A DNA stretch of 64,000 bases from Chromatiaceae bacterium (GTDB lineage Bacteria; Pseudomonadota; Gammaproteobacteria; Chromatiales; Chromatiaceae): the NCBI GenBank assembly GCA_022340805.1, contig JAJDNF010000030.1:62001-126000 (forward strand), given 5' to 3'. A model generated the notes under the pieces. That model was not told the DNA's origin. It was given only the letters and a program-made list of their open reading frames with translations, and did no database searches. The position numbers and the translations under genes are program-made. Of this stretch, positions 26,513-34,962 are shown piece after piece. Every line of letters begins with the position of its first letter. Position 1 is the first letter of the stretch.

Positions 26513-27247
26513 GCCTGCGTCGCTGACTGCGGCCGCGGCCTGTGGCCACTGCACCGCCTCGGCGAGTCGCGCACCCATCCCTTCCAGCGGTTCGCCTTTT
26601 TCACCCACCACTGCGACGCTGCCCCAAGATGTCGGTACGATCTGTCCGGCGAAGCGTGCCGAACTGATCGGCACGACGTCGTCGATCATCTCGCCGGGCA
26701 TGTAGAACACCGTGATGGGGCCCGTCTTACCGGGCATCACCAGGTGCACGCCGGTGCGGTGGCGCATCAGGCACTCGGCGGCGAAGTTCACGGGGCCGAT
26801 ATTGTCGGCCAGTTGTGCGCCAAAGCGCTGGAATACCCATTTCACCCGTCCGCTCGACGCCGGCCCGGCCGCGCGCAGGTGTACCGCCTCGTCCTCGATA
26901 TGGTTGAGGACTGATTGTGCCAGCGTCTCCTGTTCGCGCTCGACCGAGGTCGTCCACAAGGAAACCATGCTGGCGCCGACCGCCAGCAGCACCGCTGCCG
27001 CCGCGCTGTACCACCAGCGGCGCTGGCTGGTCGCACGCTGATCAAGACGCCCGGCCAGCTGGATGCGTTCGGTCATCCCCTGCGGAGGGGTGGCGCTGTG
27101 CAGCAGCCGGCGCAGTTCCAGCTCCTGGGTGCGCATGTCGCGGGCAAACGGGGCGCAGCTCGGGCAGTCGGCCTCGTGTGCCTGCAGGTCGTTCTCAGTG
27201 GCCAGCGGGTCGGCCATGGTCCTGCGACGAAAGTCTAAACAATTCAT
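26450..27247 (-). CDS. Anti-sigma factor, DUF3379-like
   Basis: 265 residues. The N-terminal cytoplasmic part carries Cys3 and HEADCPSC (a ZAS-type zinc anti-sigma motif). One membrane helix lies near 82-100 (WWYSAAAAVLLAVGASMVSLW), followed by a periplasmic domain of about 160 residues. It resembles DUF3379 proteins paired with ECF sigma factors. Its ATG at 27247 overlaps the stop of the sigma gene (ATGA), so they are translationally coupled. The signal sensed is unknown. Confidence 0.8.
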   Translation of the reverse strand: MNCLDFRRRTMADPLATENDLQAHEADCPSCAPFARDMRTQELELRRLLHSATPPQGMTERIQLAGRLDQRATSQRRWWYSAAAAVLLAVGASMVSLWTTSVEREQETLAQSVLNHIEDEAVHLRAAGPASSGRVKWVFQRFGAQLADNIGPVNFAAECLMRHRTGVHLVMPGKTGPITVFYMPGEMIDDVVPISSARFAGQIVPTSWGSVAVVGEKGEPLEGMGARLAEAVQWPQAAAAVSDAGSGLVGTDILAALRIAQPKQG

Positions 27248-27747
27248 TGGCTTGCCTCCCACTGGGTGGCGCCGCCGAGGCGCTCGCGCATGCTCTTGCG
27301 GGCGCGAAACAGGCGGGTCAACACGGTATTGGTATTCAGACCCAGCATCTCGCCGATCTCGTTGCAGCTGAACCCGCCGATCACTTGCAGCAACAGCGGG
27401 TCGCGATACTCCGGCTCCAGCTGCGCCAGCGCCCGGCGCATTACAAAGGCCTCGGCGCTGGTGTCGTAGCCGCGCACACCGATTTCGGGGAGCTCGTTCG
27501 GGTCGCAGATGTCGGGGCGCTGGCGCTCGTACAGGCGCGCATGCTCGTTGCGCAGGATGGTGTAGAACCAGGCCCGTGCAGCCCTCGCATCCCGCAGATC
27601 GGTACGCGCACGCCAGCCGCGCAGCAGGGTTTCCTGTACCAGGTCTTCAGCGGTGGCAGCGTTGTGACACAGGCCCATCGCATAGCGGAACAGCTCGGGC
27701 GCGAGCGCACTTACCAGGGTGTCGAAATCTGTAGGTAACTTTGCCAT
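27244..27747 (-). CDS. ECF sigma factor (unit 1)
   Basis: 167 residues. Region 2 (about 10-75) contains AEDLVQETLLRGWRA and ARAWFYTILRNEHARLYER. Region 4 (about 105-160) contains LAQLEPEYRDPLLLQVIGG and the helix-turn-helix LNTNTVLTRLFRARKSMRERL. It directs RNA polymerase to stress promoters when released from the coupled anti-sigma factor. The ATG at 27747 is preferred to an adjacent GTG. Upstream lies a GGAAT element (27791-27787), a common ECF -35 core, suggesting autoregulation. Confidence 0.92.
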   Translation of the reverse strand: MAKLPTDFDTLVSALAPELFRYAMGLCHNAATAEDLVQETLLRGWRARTDLRDARAARAWFYTILRNEHARLYERQRPDICDPNELPEIGVRGYDTSAEAFVMRRALAQLEPEYRDPLLLQVIGGFSCNEIGEMLGLNTNTVLTRLFRARKSMRERLGGATQWEASQ

Positions 27748-27812
27748 CACACTGAAGACCGGAAAAGCGTGTCATTTATTGCGTCGATTCCTTACCTACG
27801 CGACGTGGACGG

Positions 27813-27838
27813 AAAAAGGCCCGCAGCTGCGGGCCTTT
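27813..27838 (-). terminator. Terminator after the sigma/DsrE operon
   Basis: The perfect palindrome AAAGGCCCGCAG/CTGCGGGCCTTT (27815-27838) is followed on the minus strand by further T residues. It separates the upstream operon (29707-27881) from the downstream ECF unit on the same strand. Confidence 0.85.
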
Positions 27839-27880
27839 GCGTCCATCCCCGTGCCCTCTGGCAGGGCGACCGGAGCCGCC

Positions 27881-28363
27881 TCAGGGCTTGATGTATGCGT
27901 AACCCTGCGATTGCAGGATCGCCAGTTCGGCAACACCGCTGGGCACGATGTCGGCACTGTCGACCATGTACAGGTCGCGTTCCCGGTCCACCTGGCGGCC
28001 CTTCAGCGTATTTGCGCATACCTCGAAACGCACGCCCTGGTTCTTAAGGCCGTCGATCCTGGCCTCCATCTCGGCGGTTGCGTTGGCATTCTTGAAGCCC
28101 TTCACCTTGTCCAGCGCCTCAGGCAGCAGAACCATCGAGACACCGTTACCATGCATTACCACGCGAAGGTCAAGGTTATCCTTGCCCACCGCATTAATGT
28201 GATTCTGGATATTGCGCAGCGCTCCGGCCTGCTGCTTCGCGTCGTCACCATTGATGTGATAGACGACTTTTTGTTTGGTGTCGGCCGGTGCCGCCGCGGC
28301 GGCACCGGTAAACGCCATCAGGCCAACCAAACCTGCGAGTACTGCATTAATCAGCTTCTTCAT
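27881..28363 (-). CDS. Secreted DsrE-family protein
   Basis: 160 residues. Signal peptide about 1-25 (KKLINAVLAGLVGLMAFTGAAAAA), so periplasmic. The mature part has the DsrE/DsrF-like alpha/beta pattern: KVVYHINGDD, LDLRVVMHGNGVSMVLL, and a single cysteine, C116, in VRFEVCANTLKG, where DsrE-fold sulfurtransferases place their reactive Cys. The C-terminal half is similar to the periplasmic domain of the anti-sigma factor encoded just upstream. GAGGAG precedes the ATG at 28363. Likely role: binding or relaying sulfane sulfur, possibly the ligand or regulator of that anti-sigma factor (inference). Confidence 0.82.
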   Translation of the reverse strand: MKKLINAVLAGLVGLMAFTGAAAAAPADTKQKVVYHINGDDAKQQAGALRNIQNHINAVGKDNLDLRVVMHGNGVSMVLLPEALDKVKGFKNANATAEMEARIDGLKNQGVRFEVCANTLKGRQVDRERDLYMVDSADIVPSGVAELAILQSQGYAYIKP

Positions 28364-28412
28364 CTCTAACTCCTCTATTACTGCTCGGCGGCAGTTTGCT
28401 GGTGGGACCGGG

Positions 28413-29147
28413 CTAGCCGCGGATATACGACCAGCCCTGTTGTTGCCGATTGACAACATGGTTGACACCGGAATCGATGATTTCGGCGTCAGGGATCAGT
28501 TGCACCTCGATACCGCGCTCGACCTTCAATCGGTCGATGGTGTTCTTGCAGGCCACGAAGGTGAGATTGGAAAATTCTTCGGCCAGGCGATGGATGCGAG
28601 CCTTGTGCTGTGACAGGCCCTCGCGCAGCAGGTCCAGACCGTCGCTGTTACTTACTATCTCGACGCGCAGCCGGCGGTGATCCGCCTGGTACGCCTTCAG
28701 CATGCCCTCGACGTCGTCCAGCAGCTCACCAGCCACGGTCTGATCCGCATTGGTCAGGTGAAACACGATGCGGGTCTCGTCCCCGCTGGCCAGGGCCGGT
28801 GCCTGTCCGTGGCCGTCGGGATCGAGCACCACGAAGCGGCTGGTGTCCACGCGCCACGCCGGGCCGCCGGCATGCAGCAGCCAGCCACTCACGATCCCGG
28901 TCGCAAGCAGTGCGGCACCGGCCGCGAACGCGCGCCACGACGCTTTTACCTTGCCAGCCATGCGCCGTCGCGGTTGGGGCGGGTTGGCATACGCCACCCG
29001 AAGCTGTGCCTTGAGCTGCCCAAGTTCGCAAATCCGGCGTGCCAGCTCGGGATCCTCACGCATGGCCTCGAGCAATTCGGCCTGTTGATCGGGACTCAAT
29101 TCACCGTCCACAAAGGCATTCTGTTCAAGCTCGTCACTGGGACTCAT
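28413..29147 (-). CDS. Anti-sigma factor fused to a periplasmic DsrE-like domain
   Basis: 244 residues. Residues 1-65 resemble anti-sigma domains of the RsiW type (AFVDGELSPDQQAELLEAM, DPELARRI), but without a zinc HxxxCxxC. One membrane helix is at about 73-92. Residues about 100-244 form a DsrE-like domain: TRIVFHLTNAD, LRVEIVSNSDGLDLL, and one cysteine, C200, in FVACKNTIDRL. It aligns with the neighbouring secreted DsrE protein, including the tail (GVNHVVNRQQQGWSYI versus GVAELAILQSQGYAYI). GAGGAGG and an ATGA overlap couple it to the sigma gene. A sulfur-sensing membrane anti-sigma factor is my inference. Confidence 0.8.
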   Translation of the reverse strand: MSPSDELEQNAFVDGELSPDQQAELLEAMREDPELARRICELGQLKAQLRVAYANPPQPRRRMAGKVKASWRAFAAGAALLATGIVSGWLLHAGGPAWRVDTSRFVVLDPDGHGQAPALASGDETRIVFHLTNADQTVAGELLDDVEGMLKAYQADHRRLRVEIVSNSDGLDLLREGLSQHKARIHRLAEEFSNLTFVACKNTIDRLKVERGIEVQLIPDAEIIDSGVNHVVNRQQQGWSYIRG

Positions 29148-29707
29148 TTGGGCCTCCTCAGCGGTATCACATCGGCATGCCCTATACCCTGCTGTTCAAG
29201 GATCTCGCGCATCCGGCGCCTGGCGCGTGACAGCCGGCTCATTACCGTGCCGACCGGAACACCGAGGATCGCTGCGGTATCCGCATAGTTGAATTCGGCC
29301 AGATCGACCAGGGTCAGCACCTGGCGCTGGTCATCGGTAAGCATCGCGATCGCCGCGCGCGTGCGGACGACCAGTTGAGAGCTGTTTGCAGACTGCTCCG
29401 GATCATCCGGCGCCGCCAGCGCATCTGTCTCGAGCCCGGTCTGCGGCGGTGGGCGGCGAAAATGATCACGGTAGAGGTTGGCCAGAATCTGGGTCAGCCA
29501 GACCTGTAGCCGGCCTTCCTCGCGCAGACCGTCGAGCTTGGCGAGCGCGCGCGCGATGCTCTCCTGCACCAGGTCGTCAGCTAAGTGGCTGTCGTGGCAC
29601 CAGGACCAGGCGATACGGTAGAGCCGGTCGCGCTCCGCGCAGATCTGGTCGCGCAGCCTGCGGCGGCGGCCGAAACCGGCGAAAAGATTGGCGTGATGGT
29701 CGCTCAT
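29144..29707 (-). CDS. ECF sigma factor (unit 2, with DsrE anti-sigma)
   Basis: 187 residues. Region 2 motifs: DRLYRIAWSWCHDSHLADDLVQESIARAL and LQVWLTQILANLYRDHFRR. Region 4: AIAMLTDDQRQVLTLVDLAEFNYADTAAILGVPVGTVMSRLSRARRRMREIL. The ATG at 29707 is preferred to a GTG at 29713. First gene of the operon sigma, anti-sigma/DsrE, secreted DsrE. No Shine-Dalgarno sequence is visible; the putative ECF promoter would start transcription almost at the ATG. Confidence 0.92.
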   Translation of the reverse strand: MSDHHANLFAGFGRRRRLRDQICAERDRLYRIAWSWCHDSHLADDLVQESIARALAKLDGLREEGRLQVWLTQILANLYRDHFRRPPPQTGLETDALAAPDDPEQSANSSQLVVRTRAAIAMLTDDQRQVLTLVDLAEFNYADTAAILGVPVGTVMSRLSRARRRMREILEQQGIGHADVIPLRRPK

Positions 29708-29716
29708 AAACACTTA

Positions 29717-29741
29717 GACGCCGCGCGCGGCTGTCTATTCC
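29717..29741 (-). promoter_or_regulatory. Candidate autoregulatory ECF promoter
   Basis: On the minus strand GGAAT (29741-29737), 16 bases, CGTC (29720-29717), the classical -35/-10 pattern of many ECF sigma factors. Transcription would begin near 29709, leaving almost no leader before the ATG at 29707. Confidence 0.5.
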
Positions 29742-29785
29742 ACCAGGTGGTGGATCGGGGTGGGGTCCGCGACAGCCGGTTCATC

Positions 29786-31810
29786 CTAGAGCCGCTCGAT
29801 CTGATCGATCGGTGGCTCGCAGTGCGTGCCGCGGCAGCGGTAGGCGAGTGTCCTGCCCGGCTCGGCACGCTTGTCGGCCAGCGCCGATGGTAGGTCGGCA
29901 GTGAGTTCCGGGATCGCGAATACGCTGCGATCGGGCCTGTACCCTGAGTTGGCGGTCCGCTGCCAGGCCGCTAATTCGGCGGTCGCGCCGCGGATCACCA
30001 GCTGTTCGGGTGGGTCGAGATGCCGGCGCAGTCCCTCCAACAGGCCTAGGTGCGCATATGGCGCGCGCTGGACGGCCGACCAGGCCGCACGCAGGGCCCG
30101 TTCAGCGCCTGCATGCAGGGCGCTGTCCCCGGTCAGCAGGGCCAGCGTCTGGAGCGCCTCGACTGCGACCGCGTTGCCGCTGGGCATCGCATCGTCGGTC
30201 AGGGGCCTGGGTCGGTGCACCAGGGTCTCGTGGTCATCCGAGGTAAAGAAGAAACCACCATTATCCGGGTCTTCGAAGTGGCTCAGCAGGCGCCCGGCCA
30301 GTTGCCGGGCGAAGGTCAGCCAGGTGCTGTCCCAGCGTGCCTGCAGCAGCTCGAGCAGCGCGTCGATCAGGTAGGCATAGTCGTCCAGGTAGGCATTCAG
30401 TCGTGCACTGCCGTCGCGGCTGCTGGCCAGCAGCCGGCCATCGATCCAGTGGTGGTCGTAAAGGTATTGCACGGCGCGCACCGCCGAGTCGATCCATTCG
30501 GGCCGCTCGAGCTGGCGTCCCGCCGCGGCCATGCCCCTTATCGCCAGGGCGTTCCAGCTGGCAAGGATCTTTTCGTCGCGCGCTGGGCGCACGCGCAATT
30601 CGCGTGCGGCGAGCAGTTTGTTGCGCGAGCTGAGCAACAGCTTGCGGATCGCGGCCGGCTCCAGGCCGGTAACCGCCTGGATGCGAGCCGTGTCAGTGTA
30701 GGTGTGCAGGTGCCAGCGGCCCTCGAAATTGGCCGCGCGATCGAGACCGTAGCGCGCGGCGAAGACCCTGTATTCAGCAGCGCTCAGCAGCGCAACGACC
30801 TCGGCCGGTGTCCACAGGTAGAAGCGCCCCTCCTCGCCTTCGCTGTCGGCGTCCAGGCTGGCGTAATAACCGCCCAGCGGCGACTGCATCTCGCGCATCA
30901 GCCACTCCGCGGTTCGCTCGCAGATGTGCCTAAACAACGGGCGTTGTCCGCTCGCGGTCCAGGCCTCGGCATACAGCGCGAGCAACTGGCCGTTGTCGTA
31001 CAACATCTTCTCGAAGTGCGGGATCATCCAGCGTTCGTCGACCGAGTAACGGCAGAAGCCGCCGCCGAGATGGTCGTTGATGCCGCCGTTGGCGATCTGC
31101 TCGAGCGTATGCAGCGCCATGTGACGCGCGGTCTGGTCATCGCCGCGCGCGCCCTCGCGCAACAGGAAACGCAGCGTTCCGGGGTGTGGAAATTTCGGTG
31201 CGCCGCCGAACCCGCCATGCAGCGCGTCATATTGGCCGGCCAGCTGGCCCAGTGCCTGGTGGATCGGTTCATCGTCGGGTTCACCTGTGGCCTGGGGCGT
31301 GTCGAGTTGCCGGAGCGCAGCGCGCAGCTGACCGTTCTGCTCGTCGATCGCGTGGTGCTGCTGCCGGTAGGCGTGCGCGATCTGGCGCAGCAGGTCGCGA
31401 AACGCCGGCAGGCCGTGGCGCGCCTGCGGCGGAAAATACGTGCCGGCGAAAAACGGCGCTTGGTCCGCAGGGGTGAGAAACACGGTCAGTGGCCAACCGC
31501 CCGGTCGGCGGGCGAGGAGTTGGTGGGCCGTCTGGTAGATCCGGTCGAGGTCCGGGCGCTCCTCGCGATCCACCTTGATATTGACGTACAGCGCGTTCAT
31601 CAGCTCGGCGGTGACCGGGTCCTCGAACGACTCGTGCGCCATGACGTGGCACCAGTGACATGCCGAATAGCCGATCGACAGCAGGATCGGCCGGTCCGTC
31701 TGGCGGGCGAGTTCGAGGGCCTCGTCGCACCATGGCCACCAGTCGACCGGGTTGTCGGCGTGCTGCTGGAGATAGGGGCTGGTCGCGTCGTGCAGGCGTC
31801 TGGCGGTCAT
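29786..31810 (-). CDS. YyaL-type thioredoxin-domain protein (DUF255)
   Basis: 674 residues, the usual family length (SPATA20/YyaL). The N-terminal thioredoxin-like domain (about 1-160) has RPILLSIGYSACHWCHVM with a CxxC at C51/C54. The remainder forms an (alpha/alpha)6-barrel like those of glycan epimerases/hydrolases. Conserved from bacteria to humans, but the reaction is not established. The ATG at 31810 fits the family start (RRLHDATSPYLQQHADNPVDW); a long in-frame extension upstream (to 32308) lacks similarity and is discarded. Confidence 0.9.
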   Translation of the reverse strand: MTARRLHDATSPYLQQHADNPVDWWPWCDEALELARQTDRPILLSIGYSACHWCHVMAHESFEDPVTAELMNALYVNIKVDREERPDLDRIYQTAHQLLARRPGGWPLTVFLTPADQAPFFAGTYFPPQARHGLPAFRDLLRQIAHAYRQQHHAIDEQNGQLRAALRQLDTPQATGEPDDEPIHQALGQLAGQYDALHGGFGGAPKFPHPGTLRFLLREGARGDDQTARHMALHTLEQIANGGINDHLGGGFCRYSVDERWMIPHFEKMLYDNGQLLALYAEAWTASGQRPLFRHICERTAEWLMREMQSPLGGYYASLDADSEGEEGRFYLWTPAEVVALLSAAEYRVFAARYGLDRAANFEGRWHLHTYTDTARIQAVTGLEPAAIRKLLLSSRNKLLAARELRVRPARDEKILASWNALAIRGMAAAGRQLERPEWIDSAVRAVQYLYDHHWIDGRLLASSRDGSARLNAYLDDYAYLIDALLELLQARWDSTWLTFARQLAGRLLSHFEDPDNGGFFFTSDDHETLVHRPRPLTDDAMPSGNAVAVEALQTLALLTGDSALHAGAERALRAAWSAVQRAPYAHLGLLEGLRRHLDPPEQLVIRGATAELAAWQRTANSGYRPDRSVFAIPELTADLPSALADKRAEPGRTLAYRCRGTHCEPPIDQIERL

Positions 31811-31935
31811 CGCGCATCCCGGCTGTGGTGTGTAGCGGCCAACATAAGCGCTAATGCGCCGCGGGCCAAGGACCTGGGCATCCGATACGTGCAAGAATGC
31901 GACGCTCCGTCCGCCTCTTGACCTGGAGTCTATCG

Positions 31936-32160
31936 ATGAAACCTTGGATGATTGCATTGACTGCCGTCGGCATCCTGCTCGCGGCGCAGTTCGCCCGGAC
32001 CCAGCCCGCCGAGCCGGCAGCGGAGCTGCGCGGCAAATACGAGGGCATCGGTGCGTCGGCAAACGCGGTCTGGGTGCTCGACACCCACACCGGCAGGGTG
32101 CGCAAGTGCACCCAGGAGTTTGCCGATCAGGCCCCGGCGTGTTCGGCCATGTCCAACTGA
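31936..32160 (+). CDS. Small secreted protein, function unknown
   Basis: 74 residues. A hydrophobic N-terminal segment (3-22) resembles a signal peptide. The mature part contains ASANAVWVLDTHTGRVRKC and a second Cys near residue 69, so a disulfide is possible. The VWVLDTxTGxVR motif is common in small periplasmic proteins that look like a single beta-propeller blade. GGAG precedes the ATG at 31936. Divergent from yyaL, convergent with the HerA-like gene. Confidence 0.6.
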   Translation: MKPWMIALTAVGILLAAQFARTQPAEPAAELRGKYEGIGASANAVWVLDTHTGRVRKCTQEFADQAPACSAMSN

Positions 32161-32204
32161 GCGACCGCCTGCCGGCGTGCGGCGCGCACACCGCAGGCAC
32201 GCCC

Positions 32205-33713
32205 TCAGCGGCGCCCGGTAATCGATCCCAGGATGCCCCGGATGATCTGCCGGCCGAGGCTCGAGCCGAGTGTCCGTGCGACCGACTTGGCCAGCGTTTC
32301 GCCGACACTCTGGCGGTTGCTGCTGCGCCGCTGCGCCGCCTTTTGCTCTTTCTCCGCCTGGCGGCGGCGCTCTTCCTCGGCCTTTGCGCGCTCAGCCTCC
32401 TCGGCTTCGCGCTGGCGTCGCGCAGCGAGCTCCGCGTCGCGCTTTTTCAGTAGCTCATAGGCCGACTCACGGTCGACCATCTGCGCATAGGCGGTCTTCA
32501 GCGGAGAGCGGTCGATCAGTTCACTACGGCGCGCCGCGTCGATCGGTCCGAACTGTGAGCGCGGCGGCGCGATGAGCGTGCGCTCGACTACGCTCGGCAC
32601 GCCCTTCGCGTCCAGCGTCGAGACCAGCGCCTCGCCGACCCCGAGTTGGCCGATCACCTCCTCGGTGTCGAATGCCGGGTTCTCGCGGAAGGTCTCCGCG
32701 GCGGCCTTGACCGCCTTGCGGTCGCGCGGGGTGAAGGCGCGCAGTGCGTGCTGGATGCGGTTGCCGAGCTGGCCGATGACCTGGTCCGGCACGTCGTTGG
32801 GGTATTGGGTAATGAAGAACACGCCCACTCCCTTGGAGCGGATCAGGCGCACCACCTGGGTGATCTTTTCGAGCAGCGCCTTGGGTGCGTTGCTAAACAG
32901 CAGGTGGGCCTCATCGAAGAAGAACACCAGGCGCGGAAGGTCCGCATCGCCGCGCTCGGGTAGCTGCTCCATGAGTTCCGACAGCAGCCACAGCAGGAAG
33001 GTCGCGTAGATGCGCGGCGAGTGATAGAGCGTGGTGGCATCGAGGATGCTGATCACCCCGCGGCCTGAGAAATCGTTCTGCATCAGGTGTTCGATACGGA
33101 TTGCCGGCTCGCCGAAGAAGATCTCCCCGCCAGCCTCTTCGAGCACCAGCAGGCGGCGCAGGATGGCGGTTACGCTGGCGCTGGAGATGCGGCCGTAGGC
33201 GCGCTCCAGTTCGGCGGCATGGTCGCCGATCCAGTTCAGCATCGCGCGCAGGTCCTTCAGGTCGAGCAACAGCAGGCCCTGATCGTCGGCAACGCTGAAG
33301 GCGATCTGCAGGATGCCTTCCTGGGTTTCGTTGAGTTCCAGCAGGTTACTGAGCAGGATCGGCCCCATCTCCGAGATGGTGGTCCGCACCGGATGGCCCT
33401 GCTTGCCGAATACATCCCAGAACACGGTCGGGCTCGCCTCGAAGACATGGCCCGCGAGGCCGATGAACTCGAGCCTTTCATCCACCTTCGGGTGCGATTT
33501 GCCGGCACCCGCGAGGCCGGACAGGTCGCCTTTGACGTCGGCGGTGAACACCGGCACACCGAGGCGCGAGAAGGATTCAGCGAGCACCTGCAGGGTGACC
33601 GTCTTGCCAGTACCGGTCGCACCCGTGATCAGGCCGTGTCGGTTGGCCATGCCGGCGTTGAGGACGATCTGTTTCTCGCCGGTACCGCCGAGCAGGATGT
33701 CATTGTCCGCCAT
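32205..33713 (-). CDS. HerA-like ATPase (DUF853)
   Basis: 502 residues. Walker A GATGTGKT is at 31-38 and Walker [13 protein letters not shown] near 262-273, with an arginine-rich sensor region [19 protein letters not shown] after it. The C-terminal 100 residues are highly charged with an Ala/Arg/Glu coiled coil. It belongs to the bacterial DUF853 group of HerA/FtsK-type ATPases, presumed DNA or macromolecule translocases with unknown substrate. GGAGAG precedes the ATG. Confidence 0.9.
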   Translation of the reverse strand: MADNDILLGGTGEKQIVLNAGMANRHGLITGATGTGKTVTLQVLAESFSRLGVPVFTADVKGDLSGLAGAGKSHPKVDERLEFIGLAGHVFEASPTVFWDVFGKQGHPVRTTISEMGPILLSNLLELNETQEGILQIAFSVADDQGLLLLDLKDLRAMLNWIGDHAAELERAYGRISSASVTAILRRLLVLEEAGGEIFFGEPAIRIEHLMQNDFSGRGVISILDATTLYHSPRIYATFLLWLLSELMEQLPERGDADLPRLVFFFDEAHLLFSNAPKALLEKITQVVRLIRSKGVGVFFITQYPNDVPDQVIGQLGNRIQHALRAFTPRDRKAVKAAAETFRENPAFDTEEVIGQLGVGEALVSTLDAKGVPSVVERTLIAPPRSQFGPIDAARRSELIDRSPLKTAYAQMVDRESAYELLKKRDAELAARRQREAEEAERAKAEEERRRQAEKEQKAAQRRSSNRQSVGETLAKSVARTLGSSLGRQIIRGILGSITGRR

Positions 33714-33993
33714 TGATCTCTCCGCTTGTCTGCGCGCACTTTAACCCGAAAGCACGGCGTGCGGCACGGCGTCGGGAGCGGTCATGCGCATGCCTGGCGG
33801 GCATGCCGGGAGGCATGCATACGGGGCGCAAAGAGTTACACTCGGCTTCCCACCGCGCGCCTCCGGCGCGGACGCGGTGGCTGCAAGGTTGGCCGGTGGG
33901 TTTGGCTGGGCCGGGTCTGTGCTGTGCCGGTGGTGGTCATAAACAAGGGCGCCAGACCTGTGGTCGGAGCGCATATTCAGGAGGAGACGATCA

Positions 33994-34926
33994 ATGCGTT
34001 GGAAGGGTAGACGACAGAGCAGCAACATCGAGGATCGGCGTAGCTCGTCGGCCGGCGGACTGGGTGGACTCGGCGGCAGCAGTGGCGGCGGCCTGCTCCG
34101 CCTGTTGCCGGCAGTATTCCGCCTGCTCGGTGTAAAGGGCACGATGGTCGCGCTGCTGGCCCTCGGTGCCTACAGCTACTACAGCGGCGGCGGCTTCGGC
34201 GACCTGCTCGGGGGCATGACCGGCGGCAGTGCATCGACCACGCAGGGTGCACCGCAAGGCGATGTCCAGCAGACGGCACAGGAACAAGAGCTCAGCGAAT
34301 TCGTGTCGGTGGTGCTGGCCGATACCGAGGAGACCTGGCATCAACTGCTGGAGGCCCAGGGGACCACTTACAAGGAGCCCCGCTTGGTATTGTTTCGCGG
34401 CGCGGTGAACACAGCCTGTGGTATGGGCCGGGCAGCCATGGGTCCGTTCTATTGCCCGGGCGACCAGAAGGTCTATCTCGACCTGAGCTTTTTTGATGAC
34501 CTGGCGCGGCGTCATGACGCCCCAGGGGATTTCGCCCAGGCCTACGTGATTGCGCACGAGGTTGGCCATCACGTGCAGACCCTGCTGGGCATCTCGGACG
34601 AGGTACAGAAGGCCAGGCGCGGGCTCGGTGAGGCGCAGGCCAATCAGCTGTCGGTCCGCCAGGAATTGCAGGCCGACTGCTTTGCCGGGATCTGGGGCTA
34701 TCATGCCAGCCGCAGCCGGCAGCTGCTCGAGCGGGGCGACATCGAGGAGGGCCTGAATGCGGCGAGCGCGATCGGCGACGATCGGCTGCAGAAGGAAACT
34801 CGCGGTTATGTGAACCAAGAGTCCTTCACCCACGGCAGTTCAGCTCAGCGCGTGCACTGGTTCAAGACCGGCCTTGAAAAGGGCACCCTGTCGGCCTGCA
34901 ATACCTTCGCCGCGGATGCGTCGTAA
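33994..34926 (+). CDS. Neutral zinc metallopeptidase, YpfJ family
   Basis: 310 residues. N-terminal RWKGRRQSSNIEDRR is typical of YpfJ. A membrane helix lies near 45-62, with the rest outside. The zinc motif HEVGHH (residues 188-193) lies in AYVIAHEVGHHVQTLLG, and the third ligand region ELQADCFAGIW is near 225-236. The family is annotated as a putative metalloprotease; substrates are unknown. CAGGAGGAG precedes the ATG. rlmI follows 36 bases later. Confidence 0.92.
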   Translation: MRWKGRRQSSNIEDRRSSSAGGLGGLGGSSGGGLLRLLPAVFRLLGVKGTMVALLALGAYSYYSGGGFGDLLGGMTGGSASTTQGAPQGDVQQTAQEQELSEFVSVVLADTEETWHQLLEAQGTTYKEPRLVLFRGAVNTACGMGRAAMGPFYCPGDQKVYLDLSFFDDLARRHDAPGDFAQAYVIAHEVGHHVQTLLGISDEVQKARRGLGEAQANQLSVRQELQADCFAGIWGYHASRSRQLLERGDIEEGLNAASAIGDDRLQKETRGYVNQESFTHGSSAQRVHWFKTGLEKGTLSACNTFAADAS

Positions 34927-34962
34927 TCGAATTGAGCGTGACCTTCCGTCAGAGGATGAGCG

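Noticed and set aside
31811-32308. N-terminal extension of the YyaL-type protein
   Set aside because: The extension is Arg/Pro/Cys-rich, overlaps the divergent small gene at 31936, and lies before the family start at 31810.
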